Assembly: GCA_007741555.1 (NCBI GenBank)
Contig: CP036526.1
Coordinates: 5,146,001-5,210,000, forward strand
Direction: 5' to 3'
Length of the DNA stretch: 64,000 nucleotides
DNA from: Stieleria marina
GTDB lineage: Bacteria; Planctomycetota; Planctomycetia; Pirellulales; Pirellulaceae
Below are positions 44,463-52,190 of this stretch, one piece after another. How positions within the stretch are numbered: the stretch's first letter is position 1; the number at the start of each line of letters is the position of its first letter. The notes under the pieces were generated by a model. That model made no database searches. It saw nothing but the letters and a program-made list of their open reading frames with translations, and was not told where the DNA came from. Position numbers and translations under genes: made by a program.

Positions 44463-44478
44463 TGTGATCGATTTCACA
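44463..44478. promoter_or_regulatory. Perfect dyad TGTGA-N6-TCACA between two divergent sigma-54 promoters
   Basis: TGTGATCGATTTCACA has exact 5-base arms and a 6-base spacer. It lies 10 bases upstream of the BON -24 element and 35 bases upstream of the kinase -24 element. The geometry equals the CRP consensus; it also equals CGTGC-N6-GCACG dyads found upstream of two other units of this region, so it may be bound by the NtrC-type regulator encoded nearby or by a CRP/FNR-type protein. Confidence 0.6.
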
Positions 44479-44513
44479 AAATAATGGCCCGGCGATTCAT
44501 CATCGAACCTTCC

Positions 44514-44529
44514 TGGTACCCAAATTGCT
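44514..44529 (+). promoter_or_regulatory. Sigma-54 promoter candidate for the PAS histidine kinase
   Basis: TGGTACCCAAATTGCT, one mismatch to TGGCAC/TTGCW and exact GG-N10-GC spacing. Start of transcription expected near 44540, 37 bases before the ATG. Confidence 0.7.
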
Positions 44530-44576
44530 AGAGAGAAGCTACGCGGTAATGAAAAGCAAATTCGTCGAGCATCACC

Positions 44577-45683
44577 ATGCAGTCTCAGACCAATCCGATA
44601 CGTCAAAACGGGCTTGCTCACCTTCTGATCGAAGCATCGCCTGTCGCCGTTGTATTGACCAGTCCAACGGGAAGCATCGAAACGATTAACCAAATCACGA
44701 CCGAGTGGTTCGGGTACGACGAGAGCGAATTATTAAATCAACCCTTCGAATCGTTATTTGCGCCCAATCCAAGTCGTGACGGCACGACACAATCGGCGCG
44801 CTGGTTGTCACGAATGGGCGAAACGAACCAAACACCCGACCGAAAGTCGCTCGGCCTTCGCAAAGACGGCTCTACGTTTCCGATTCGAATGACACTTCGT
44901 CCACTTACCACGGTGGCTGGCGAGATGATCCTGGTGAATATGGTCGACGACACGATCGCGGAGATTCGGGATCCGCAGTGGATTGCCAGTGAGCGAATGG
45001 CAGCCGTGTTGGAAATGGTCTCTGGACTTGCCCACGAAAGCCGAAATGCGTTGCAGCGAGCTCAATCGTGCTTGGACCTCTTAGAATTGGAGCTCTCCGA
45101 AAAAGCCGACTTGTTGCATTTGACCGACCGAATTCGACATTCCCTGACCGACCTGCATCAAAACTACGAAGAGGTCCAGAATTATGCCGCCCCCATCACG
45201 CTCAACCGTGCCACCGTAGAACTTTCGCAACTGATCCAAGTGGCATTTGGCGAACTGTGTGAGCAGATGGATGCACCGCACCCGGCTCTTATCATCCACT
45301 GCGACAGACGCTGCGAACAAGTCTGGGTGGACGCCGATCGCATGAAGCAGGTGTTGCGGCAAATCCTCCAAAACGCCATGCATGCCAACTTGGCCAACGC
45401 ACCGATTCGCGTGAACTGTTGGGTAGAGGCCGATACAATCAAAATGTCAATTCGTGATCTTGGCACGGGACTGAGCCAAGAAGCCGAGCAACGCATGTTC
45501 GAGCCATTCTTTACAACGAAACAGAAGGGCACAGGCCTGGGACTCGCGGTTTGCCGCCGAATCGTCGAAGCCCACCGTGGCACCATTACTGCTGCGAACC
45601 ACCCCGAAAAAGGGGTCGAAGTTCGCATCTGCATCCCGCTTCAAGTTCAACGGCAAGGCAGCTCGCGTCCGACCCAGGAGTGA
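44577..45683 (+). CDS. Cytoplasmic PAS-domain histidine kinase (NtrB-like)
   Basis: 368 residues without a membrane helix or signal peptide. PAS domain at about 14-130 (LIEASPVAVVLTSPTGSIETINQITTEWFGYDESELLNQPFESLF), phospho-acceptor His153 in GLAHESRNALQRA, and an ATPase domain with QILQNAMHA (N box), IRDLGTGLSQEAEQRMFEPFFTTKQKGTGLGLAVCRRIVEAH. This is the layout of NtrB-type kinases that serve NtrC-type regulators. Such a regulator is encoded 326 bases downstream in the same direction. The PAS domain has no obvious haem-binding or flavin-binding residues that I can name; the signal could be redox or a metabolite. Confidence 0.93.
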   Translation: MQSQTNPIRQNGLAHLLIEASPVAVVLTSPTGSIETINQITTEWFGYDESELLNQPFESLFAPNPSRDGTTQSARWLSRMGETNQTPDRKSLGLRKDGSTFPIRMTLRPLTTVAGEMILVNMVDDTIAEIRDPQWIASERMAAVLEMVSGLAHESRNALQRAQSCLDLLELELSEKADLLHLTDRIRHSLTDLHQNYEEVQNYAAPITLNRATVELSQLIQVAFGELCEQMDAPHPALIIHCDRRCEQVWVDADRMKQVLRQILQNAMHANLANAPIRVNCWVEADTIKMSIRDLGTGLSQEAEQRMFEPFFTTKQKGTGLGLAVCRRIVEAHRGTITAANHPEKGVEVRICIPLQVQRQGSSRPTQE

Positions 45684-46009
45684 AGCCGTCGATAGAATAT
45701 TGAGGCATCGCTGCCCAACGGCAGCGAAGGTCTCTGCTCACTCTATCTAGACGCACCTGTTAGTTCTGGCTGACTTGACGGCCATTTTCACCTGTCGCTT
45801 TCGCGAATTCGGTAAACTCGGTCGTCGTGCTCCGACTTGTCGGACCGCAAAAACAGTAAGCTGGTCGTCGCTCCGTTGCTGTTTAGAGCACTGACTCTGA
45901 TCGCTAAGAGCATCAGCCGACTGCCAATGCTATTTTTGCGATGGAATCGTTTCTTGTGAATAACGATCGATGCATTTGCGCGGCGCCCACCGTCGACCCG
46001 AAAATACAC
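45684..46009. other. 326-base gap between kinase and response regulator
   Basis: No gene found. Contains a compact dyad, TCCGACTTGTCGGA (45831-45844, 6-base arms, 2-base loop), which may be an operator or small hairpin. No GG-N10-GC sigma-54 promoter was found on the plus strand, so the response regulator may be read from the kinase promoter or from a housekeeping promoter. Confidence 0.5.
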
Positions 46010-47473
46010 ATGAAACAAACGCCAATCAAACTCCTGCTAGTCGACGACGATGAAGATTCGCGTCGATCGTCGGCGAAATGGATGACACGCAAAGGTCACG
46101 ACGTGATCGACGTCTCCAATGCGGCCGAAGCGTTGACCTTGCTGCAGCGACAAACATTCGACGTCGGCGTTTTCGACATGAACATGCCTGGAATGTCGGG
46201 GATGGAGTTGCTGCAGCGGATTTATCAAGAAAAGATTGATATCGAAGTCATCATGTTGACCGGCCAGGGAACGGTCGAAACGGCGGTGTCGGCGATGAAA
46301 CTAGGAGCGCGCGATTTCATCAGCAAACCGTGCGCTCTCGGCGACTTGGAACATCACTGTTTTCTGGCCCGCGAACGCCACCAGCTTCGCAAAGAAAACA
46401 AACAGCTCAAAGCCGTCCTGTCTCGCACTCAACCGGCGGCAAAGCTGATCGGCGAATCAAAGTCGCTGCGAGGCGTCGCAAAAATGATCGACAAAGTCGC
46501 CCCGACGACCAAGCCGGTTCTTATTCAGGGCGAAAGTGGGACCGGCAAAGAAGTCGTCGCCAAAGCCATCCAACAAGCCAGCCGTGTCGCCGACAAACCC
46601 TTTGTCACCGTGAACTGCGCGGCGTTGCCCGAAAACCTAGTCGAAAGCGAACTGTTTGGGCATCAAAAAGGGGCGTTCACCGGGGCGACCGCAGAGAAAC
46701 CGGGACTCTTCGAGATTGCCGATGGTGGAACCCTGTTTATCGACGAAATCGGCGAACTGCCGTTAGCATTGCAACCCAAATTGCTGCGCGTTTTAGAAGA
46801 CGGTTCGCTTCGACGCGTTGGCTGTCATCGCGAACGCAAAGTCAAAGTGAGAATCATCGCCGCAACCAATCGTGATTTGCAAACAGAAGTTGACTCGGGC
46901 AACTTTCGTGAAGACCTGTTCTACCGAATCAATGTTCTGTCGATCGCGCTACCGCCGCTTCGCGAACGCGAAGGCGACGTGGACCGGCTGATCGAACATT
47001 TCCTGCCAAAGTCGTACCACATGGACCCGGCTGCTCGCGAAGTTTTGAACAGCTATCCGTGGCCAGGCAACATCCGTCAATTGATTAACGTCATCGAAAG
47101 AGCGACGATTTTGGCGGAAAACTCAGACATCACCCTGGATGATTTGCCAGCCGAAATTGCGGACTACGGGCTGACTGCAAAGCCAGCCAATCCTGACGCC
47201 GCCACCCCAGACGCCTCAAACGATGCAACTGTATCCAACGTCCCGGCGTCGCGGACGGACCAAATGCTGGGGGACAGTAATTTTAGGTTGGACCAAATTA
47301 CCCGCGTGCATGTGCTGGCGGTTTTGGAGAAAGAGAAAGGCAACAAGGCGAGTGCTTCGCGCAAGCTGGGAATCCACCGCCGCAAGCTTTACCGACTGCT
47401 AGATCGATTCAACGGGAGCGAACAAACCGCGACCGATGATCAAGGGTCTCATTGCGAATCAGCCTTGGACTGA
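46010..47473 (+). CDS. NtrC-family sigma-54-dependent response regulator
   Basis: 487 residues from the ATG at 46010; the open frame reaches back to 45941 but the receiver begins here ([19 protein letters not shown]). Phospho-acceptor Asp56 in [11 protein letters not shown]; Lys in [10 protein letters not shown]. The AAA+ domain has Walker A GESGTGKE, an intact GAFTGA in [13 protein letters not shown], Walker [12 protein letters not shown] and [23 protein letters not shown] linker precedes a Fis-type helix-turn-helix ([21 protein letters not shown]). It is the partner of the PAS kinase upstream. The nine sigma-54 promoter candidates of the region from 44.4 to 59.1 kb make it the best candidate for their activator. 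Confidence 0.94.
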   Translation: MKQTPIKLLLVDDDEDSRRSSAKWMTRKGHDVIDVSNAAEALTLLQRQTFDVGVFDMNMPGMSGMELLQRIYQEKIDIEVIMLTGQGTVETAVSAMKLGARDFISKPCALGDLEHHCFLARERHQLRKENKQLKAVLSRTQPAAKLIGESKSLRGVAKMIDKVAPTTKPVLIQGESGTGKEVVAKAIQQASRVADKPFVTVNCAALPENLVESELFGHQKGAFTGATAEKPGLFEIADGGTLFIDEIGELPLALQPKLLRVLEDGSLRRVGCHRERKVKVRIIAATNRDLQTEVDSGNFREDLFYRINVLSIALPPLREREGDVDRLIEHFLPKSYHMDPAAREVLNSYPWPGNIRQLINVIERATILAENSDITLDDLPAEIADYGLTAKPANPDAATPDASNDATVSNVPASRTDQMLGDSNFRLDQITRVHVLAVLEKEKGNKASASRKLGIHRRKLYRLLDRFNGSEQTATDDQGSHCESALD

Positions 47474-47518
47474 TCGCGTGGCACGACGTCCAGCTAATCG
47501 CGTTGCACGACCTCCAGC
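47471..47518 (+). repeat. Two 24-base direct repeats upstream of the dihydroorotate dehydrogenase-like gene
   Basis: 47471-47494 and 47495-47518 match at 21 of 24 bases. Each contains a CGTGGCACG or CGTTGCACG core (47477-47485 and 47501-47509). They lie about 175-220 bases upstream of the sigma-54 promoter at 47692, a normal distance for an activator-binding enhancer. The first copy includes the stop codon of the regulator gene. Confidence 0.7.
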
Positions 47519-47691
47519 AACATTGTACAGCTACATCAGCGAACCCTCATTCGTCAGCGATCAATGACTGCAATTCGTTGCTGATGCGTTAGCGCTCTCT
47601 GTCTGCTGCCACCAACCGTCAGTGCGCAGGTTTTTGGTCCGCAGGGGCACAGCGGCGCGCTCCCAGGAGCGCAAATGACAAGAAAAAACAA

Positions 47692-47707
47692 GGGCACAGC
47701 ATTTGCC
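47692..47707 (+). promoter_or_regulatory. Sigma-54 promoter candidate for the dihydroorotate dehydrogenase-like gene
   Basis: GGGCACAGCATTTGCC keeps GGCAC and TTGC with exact GG-N10-GC spacing. Start of transcription expected near 47718, 37 bases before the ATG at 47755. Confidence 0.68.
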
Positions 47708-47754
47708 TTTGCATGCTCTATCAGTCACCACCGGTACCCCCATGGAGCAAAGTC

Positions 47755-48798
47755 ATGTCAGGTCAATTAGCTGTCAACTATCTAGGACTGAATCTAACGT
47801 CTCCGGTGGTGGTCGGTGCCTGTCCCTTAACGCTTCAGCCAGAAACCGTACGTCAGCTCGCCAGCGCGGGAGCAGGGGCAATCGTGCTGCCGTCGATTCT
47901 GCAAGAGCAACTAGTGCATCGTCAAATACAGGTCACTAACCCATTGGCCGGAGTCGCAGAGAGTGGCTATCAACCGCAACAAGACAAGTACAACGGTGGC
48001 GTGACCAACTACTTGACGACGATCAAATCACTGAAAGAAACCTGTGCTCTCCCCATTATCGCCAGCCTGAATGGTGCATCGGCAGGTGACTGGCTGGACT
48101 ATGCAAACGAGATCGAAGACGCCGGCGCCGACGCGTTGGAATTTAACCTTCAGCCCTCGATCTTCGATCCCAACGACGCATCCGACGCAATCGAAGAACG
48201 TCTGTGCGACATGATTCGGCAAGTCGTCCAGCGAGTAACGATTCCCGTCGCAGTAAAAGTCAGCCAGCGTTTCACCAACCTTGCCTCGATGACCCGGCAA
48301 TTGAAGGCGTCGGGGGCTCAAGGAGTCGTCTTGTTCACGCATCTTCCGCATTGGGACATCGGTACCGACCGTAAGGTGTGGACGATTCGATGGGAGCTTT
48401 CACCACTGGATTCCTTGGGGCTGATCTTAGAAGGCATCGTCCGTCTGCGATCAGGACAATTTGTTCTTTCGATCGCAGCCAGCGGCGGTGTTGCGACTGC
48501 CGAAGACGCAGTTAAGGCGATTATCGCCGGCGCAGACGTCGTAATGGTGACGTCAGCGGTCTACCGCAAAGGCCCCGATGCGGTTCGTAAAATGGTCGAC
48601 GGAATTGAACGACATCTAGAAATGAATGAATTCGAATCGTTGAGTGACTTCAAGGAGTCCTGTCCCGTTGTCGAACTTGGTTCGGAACACATGATGAGGT
48701 TGGAATATGTCGATCCACTCACCCGGAGCGACACCTACTTTGACCCGACCCCCGTGACGACCGACGAGATGGGGGACGTCTACGGACACCGAAAGTAG
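47755..48798 (+). CDS. Dihydroorotate dehydrogenase-like flavoprotein
   Basis: 347 residues from the ATG at 47755 (GGAG eight bases ahead; the open frame begins at 47713). A TIM-barrel of the DHODH superfamily: LGLNLTSPVVVGACPLT, PIIASLNGASAGDWLDYANEIEDAGADALEFNLQ, IPVAVKVSQRFTN, QGVVLFTHLP, VLSIAASGGVATAEDAVKAIIAGADVVMVTSAVYRKG, which place the FMN phosphate. The usual catalytic loop Ser/Cys is hard to assign. Members called dihydroorotate dehydrogenase-like occur in stress clusters and need not make pyrimidines; here the neighbours are stress proteins. The true substrate is unknown. Confidence 0.85.
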   Translation: MSGQLAVNYLGLNLTSPVVVGACPLTLQPETVRQLASAGAGAIVLPSILQEQLVHRQIQVTNPLAGVAESGYQPQQDKYNGGVTNYLTTIKSLKETCALPIIASLNGASAGDWLDYANEIEDAGADALEFNLQPSIFDPNDASDAIEERLCDMIRQVVQRVTIPVAVKVSQRFTNLASMTRQLKASGAQGVVLFTHLPHWDIGTDRKVWTIRWELSPLDSLGLILEGIVRLRSGQFVLSIAASGGVATAEDAVKAIIAGADVVMVTSAVYRKGPDAVRKMVDGIERHLEMNEFESLSDFKESCPVVELGSEHMMRLEYVDPLTRSDTYFDPTPVTTDEMGDVYGHRK

Positions 48799-48825
48799 AT
48801 CCACGCAAGGACATGCTTAAGCTGG

Positions 48826-48907
48826 GTCATGGTTGAACACGACCATGACTGGCTGGCTGTGACCCTATCGATCCTTCTCCAGCGATTTCTTTGCCAGAGA
48901 TCGCTGG
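48826..48907. terminator. Two perfect inverted repeats between convergent genes
   Basis: GTCATGGT (48826-48833) pairs with ACCATGAC (48842-48849), loop 8; CCAGCGAT (48879-48886) pairs with ATCGCTGG (48900-48907), loop 13. They lie between the stops of the DHODH-like gene (plus) and the TerB-like gene (minus). Neither has a long T tract, so they may be weak or factor-assisted terminators. Confidence 0.55.
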
Positions 48908-48921
48908 ATGAATCTGCCCGA

Positions 48922-49509
48922 TCACTTTGTCGACATCTGTTGTCGCATTGCCGTCACGACCTGATGGATGATTGCTTTCTCTTTCTTTGAAACGCTGCCA
49001 ATACCAAGCGAGCCACCCGACGCCTTGGCAACAGCAGTCATCTGCTTCTCGGCAAGTTCAATCAATCGCTTTTGAGCGACGATGGACATCTTTGCAAAAA
49101 TCTCGTGAGTGTAGCGTTTCCATGCATCCACTCCCAATCCGGGCGGCCGTTTCGTCAACCACTGATCCAACACGATCCACGCGGTCGTGCCTTCGGCAAT
49201 CCCCAGTTGATCGGCAGCGGCCATCACCGTGTTTCGCTCGCTGTCATCCGTGTCATCTTCAGCCCACGACACCAACGCAAGTGGAAACAATCGCAACGCA
49301 ACAACTCCGTCGGCGGGAATGCCCAGCCGCCCCAGTTCATCAAGCAATTTGACATCCTGGATTCCAGTGCTCCGCAGCAACTCGGCTCGCCCCTCATCGC
49401 TGCTGGCCTCCACATGAAGACGACGCAAGATCTGGTCTTCGAGCTGCGAAAAAAAATGCTGCGTCTGTGACGCTCGCTGATCACTTTTTGTATTGTCCAT
49501 GTTCGTCAT
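48922..49509 (-). CDS. TerB-like protein, first of two paralogs flanking the stress region
   Basis: 195 residues from the ATG at 49509 (an upstream TTG at 49515 is possible). All helical: LLDELGRLGIPADGVVALRLFPLALVSWAEDDTDDSERNTVMAAADQLGI resembles TerB-type domains, which have an acidic loop after a hydrophobic helix. A second part (AWIVLDQWLTKRPPGLGVDAWKRYTHEI) and a C-terminal GIGSVSKKEKAIIHQVVTAM follow. The protein at 58439-59005 aligns along the entire length, with FPLALVSWAEDD against VPLLFVAWADGT and LDQWLTKRPP against LENWLHHRPP. Function unknown; TerB domains are linked to stress and metal responses. A sigma-54 promoter candidate lies at 49558-49573. Confidence 0.75.
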   Translation of the reverse strand: MTNMDNTKSDQRASQTQHFFSQLEDQILRRLHVEASSDEGRAELLRSTGIQDVKLLDELGRLGIPADGVVALRLFPLALVSWAEDDTDDSERNTVMAAADQLGIAEGTTAWIVLDQWLTKRPPGLGVDAWKRYTHEIFAKMSIVAQKRLIELAEKQMTAVAKASGGSLGIGSVSKKEKAIIHQVVTAMRQQMSTK

Positions 49510-49557
49510 AGCCAATTGGTAAGCCTGCAGAGGAAAGATCGACGTCAGAACTGGAGT

Positions 49558-49573
49558 TGCAAACCGTGCGCCG
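49558..49573 (-). promoter_or_regulatory. Sigma-54 promoter candidate for the first TerB-like gene
   Basis: Minus-strand CGGCGCACGGTTTGCA, exact GG-N10-GC spacing and a TTTGCA -12 element; the -24 element is one step from consensus. Start expected near 49546. Confidence 0.58.
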
Positions 49574-49624
49574 TCGGCCCACGTCGCTCAGAAGCCGACG
49601 GCAGCCTGGCCCGAACTGTCCCAC

Positions 49625-49633
49625 CGATGCACG
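49625..49633. promoter_or_regulatory. Half-site CGATGCACG between the TerB-like and stress protein promoters
   Basis: CGATGCACG repeats nine bases of the dyad at 54960-54975 exactly. It lies 51 bases from the TerB-like -24 element and 60 from that of the stress protein gene. Only one arm is well conserved. Confidence 0.4.
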
Positions 49634-49693
49634 CCTGTGCGATGTGGCGCAGTTTCCGAGTCAAAGCTACCGCATTTCGTTGAGTTTTTTGAT

Positions 49694-49709
49694 TGGCATC
49701 CAGTATGCA
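49694..49709 (+). promoter_or_regulatory. Sigma-54 promoter candidate for the universal stress protein operon
   Basis: TGGCATCCAGTATGCA, exact GG-N10-GC spacing, five of six bases of the -24 consensus. Start of transcription expected near 49720, 22 bases before the ATG at 49742. Confidence 0.68.
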
Positions 49710-49741
49710 ACTGATTGTAGCGACACCAACAGGAAACCATT

Positions 49742-50638
49742 ATGAAAAAGATTCTGCTTGCCACCGACGGTTCAGATCCGGCCCAACAAGCTGCCGAATT
49801 CCTGGCTCGACTCCCACACGACGAGCCGTTGGAATTGACCGTGGTAACCGCCATCTACATCCCTGGTTTGGAAAAAACAATTCAGGTTGGTGACTGGGTC
49901 GCAAAGTACTTGGAACAAGAGCGGCAAAATGCCGACGAAGCGTACGCCATCGTCCAAGACATCTTTTCGGGTGCCGACGTCCAACTGAATCAAATCGTCC
50001 GACAAGGTCCGCCCGGTGAGACCATTGTCTCGGTGGCAAAAGAAATCCAGCCCGAACTGCTGGTCATCGGTGCGACCGGTAACTCGGCAGTCGCTCGAGT
50101 GTTGCTAGGAAGCACCAGCGATTACGTCGCAACGCATGCTCCCTGCAGCGTTCTAGTCGCGCGGCCTTCTCAGGGTTTGAGAGGCGAAAGAGCGCTCCGT
50201 GTTTTGATTGGCTACGAGGGTACGGGACCGTCCCAGGCAGCCGTGGAGGAATTTGCCGAATTCGATTGGGGCACCGAGCCAGACATTCGATTGGTCGACG
50301 TCAAATTCCTGCCGGATTTCTACGACGTTCCCGATCAACCACCCGAGGATCTGTCTGTCGAACAAGCCGTCGAACAACTTCGATCCGTAGCCCCCAACGC
50401 GATTGGTTCCGTGGTTGTCGGGGCACACCCTGGCGAAGCTCTCGTGAATTTTGCGGAAACGCACGAAACCGATTTGATCGTCGTCGGAGAAACCCCACGA
50501 ACTCGGCTGGGTCGAATTTTGATGGGAAGCATGACCCGCTTTATTCTGCGTCACGCCCCCAGCAGCGTTTGGATTACACGCAATCGAATGATCCATGGAT
50601 GGGAAAAGGAAAACGCGACCACCAAGACCGCTTCCTAA
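49742..50638 (+). CDS. Tandem-domain universal stress protein (UspA family)
   Basis: 298 residues with two UspA domains (about 1-145 and 155-285). Domain 1 starts MKKILLATDGSDPAQQAAEFL and holds the ATP-binding motif G-x2-G-x9-GS intact (GATGNSAVARVLLGST). In domain 2 the motif is altered (GETPRTRLGRILMGSM, Pro for the second Gly). It opens a tight operon with a second stress protein, a cytochrome-like protein and the APH/AAA kinase. The N-terminal half is closely similar to that of the stress protein at 56420-57385, so the genes are paralogs. Expected to bind ATP and to act under starvation or low oxygen. Confidence 0.92.
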   Translation: MKKILLATDGSDPAQQAAEFLARLPHDEPLELTVVTAIYIPGLEKTIQVGDWVAKYLEQERQNADEAYAIVQDIFSGADVQLNQIVRQGPPGETIVSVAKEIQPELLVIGATGNSAVARVLLGSTSDYVATHAPCSVLVARPSQGLRGERALRVLIGYEGTGPSQAAVEEFAEFDWGTEPDIRLVDVKFLPDFYDVPDQPPEDLSVEQAVEQLRSVAPNAIGSVVVGAHPGEALVNFAETHETDLIVVGETPRTRLGRILMGSMTRFILRHAPSSVWITRNRMIHGWEKENATTKTAS

Positions 50639-50670
50639 CTATTTTCAATCACTAGCTTACGGCAAATGTC

Positions 50671-51645
50671 ATGAAACGATTTAAACGCATTCTCGTGTAC
50701 GCCGGAACCGAGCAGCCTGAACAAGCCGTTGCGAAGGCCTCTGAACTGGCACTCGAAAACAAAGCGTCGCTGACGTTGATGGATGTGGTCAAATCGATCC
50801 CCAAGGCGCTTGGCATGATGACGGACGTCGCAAAGCCCGAAAAGTTGGAGAGATTAGTCGCGGCCGACCGTCGGCGCCGACTTTTGGAACTTGCCAGCGA
50901 AATCTCGGACACCGGCTTGGAACTCGATGTCGTCGTCGCCATCGGAGATCCAGCAACCGAAATCACACGCCAAGTACTGCACGAAGACCACGATTTGGTT
51001 GTGAAAACCGCCGACGGATTCGCCCCCAACGGACGCATGTTCGGGAGCGTGGCAAAATCGCTCATGAGAATCTGCCCCTGCCCAGTTTGGCTGTTAAAGC
51101 CCGAAATCCACGGTGCATTTGATCGCGTCCTTGCGGCAATCGACGTGGACTCCGACGACACCAAACACAACAGTCTGAATCTAAAAATCTTAGAACTCGC
51201 GTATTCAATCGCACAACGAGACAACGCGCAACTGCACGTCGTGTCCGCTTGGCAAATTTGGATGGAAGATTCGATGCGTCGTCATTCCGGCGACGACGTC
51301 ATTGATTCAGTCCGCAAGAACCACGAAGCGAAAGTACACCGAGCTCTCGACGAACTGATGCAGGCACCCTATTCGCACGCCGACAACATTCAACTGCACT
51401 TGCACCATGGTGCACCGGCTGCAGTTCTTCGCAGTGTGGCCGACGAAATCGAAGCCGACTTGATGGTGATGGGAACGGTCTGCCGCACCGGTGTCGCTGG
51501 TTTTTTAATTGGCAACACCGCCGAATCAGTCATTTCCGAATTGACGTGTTCGCTGCTGACGCTCAAACCAGACAAATTTGTCTCGCCCGTCGAAATGGCC
51601 AGCCGTTTAATTTCCGAAGAAGACGAACCGCTCCCCCTCGTATGA
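50671..51645 (+). CDS. Tandem-domain universal stress protein, non-canonical ATP motif
   Basis: 324 residues with two UspA domains. Domain 1 (FKRILVYAGTEQPEQAVAKASELALENKASLTLMDVV) ends VVKTADGFAPNGRMFGSVAKSLMRICPCPVWLLKPE, without the usual G-x2-G. Domain 2 (FDRVLAAIDVDSDDTKHNSLNLKILELAYSIAQRDNAQLHVVSAW) has MGTVCRTGVAGFLIGNTAESV, also a variant. The pattern resembles the E. coli UspE group rather than the ATP-binding USPs. It follows the first stress gene by 32 bases and its stop lies by the start of the next gene. Confidence 0.9.
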   Translation: MKRFKRILVYAGTEQPEQAVAKASELALENKASLTLMDVVKSIPKALGMMTDVAKPEKLERLVAADRRRRLLELASEISDTGLELDVVVAIGDPATEITRQVLHEDHDLVVKTADGFAPNGRMFGSVAKSLMRICPCPVWLLKPEIHGAFDRVLAAIDVDSDDTKHNSLNLKILELAYSIAQRDNAQLHVVSAWQIWMEDSMRRHSGDDVIDSVRKNHEAKVHRALDELMQAPYSHADNIQLHLHHGAPAAVLRSVADEIEADLMVMGTVCRTGVAGFLIGNTAESVISELTCSLLTLKPDKFVSPVEMASRLISEEDEPLPLV

Positions 51646-51653
51646 GAAATGCC

Positions 51654-52181
51654 ATGAAACGATTTATCGCTTGCCTGCTATCCTGCGCCGTCCTTTCGCT
51701 TTCGATCTCAATGGTGTCCCAAGCTGATCCGCCTGAAAAATCAGTCAACGAATCGCAGTCAAATAAACTGACGCCGCTGATGCGAATGAAACTGGATAAG
51801 TCCAAATCGATCCTGGAAGGCCTGACGCTGGAAGATTTTGACAAAATCAAATCAGGCGCACGCGCCCTACGATTACTCAGCACGGAATTGGGATGGAATG
51901 TCATCCAGACGCCTGAGTACGCCGCCCAGAGTCGCGACTTCCAACGTGCGACCGACTTGATTGCGGCGGCGGCTGAGGATAAAGACATTCATCGGGCAAC
52001 GATGGGCTACGTCGCACTGACAGTACGCTGCGTGGAATGCCACTCGTACATGCGAAAACACCGCATTGATCTGACGCGTCTTGACGGAATCCAAAACCCA
52101 AAACAACCGCACGGCGACCGCTTGGTTGATCGTCTTCTGCCAAAAGCAGGTGCGACGCCAGCCCCTTCGGCGACACAATGA
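51654..52181 (+). CDS. Exported c-type cytochrome (cytochrome c'-like), copy 1
   Basis: 175 residues from the ATG at 51654; an ATG at 51642 overlapping the previous stop as ATGA is an alternative. A signal peptide (MKRFIACLLSCAVLSLSISMVSQAD) is followed by helices, and the only haem-binding motif, CVECH, lies at about 122-126, late in the protein. That places haem at the last helix as in cytochrome c' and its relatives. It is a paralog of the protein at 55185-55673: KLDKSKSILEGLTLEDFDKI against KLDYSSGILKGLALSDFKLI. Four-helix cytochromes of this kind bind NO or O2 or carry electrons; here the role is likely sensing or detoxification, by inference. Confidence 0.82.
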   Translation: MKRFIACLLSCAVLSLSISMVSQADPPEKSVNESQSNKLTPLMRMKLDKSKSILEGLTLEDFDKIKSGARALRLLSTELGWNVIQTPEYAAQSRDFQRATDLIAAAAEDKDIHRATMGYVALTVRCVECHSYMRKHRIDLTRLDGIQNPKQPHGDRLVDRLLPKAGATPAPSATQ

Positions 52182-52190
52182 GACCATATT

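Noticed and set aside
45788-46018. A 76-codon minus-strand frame before the response regulator
   Set aside because: Overlaps the regulator start antisense, no domain and no start signal.
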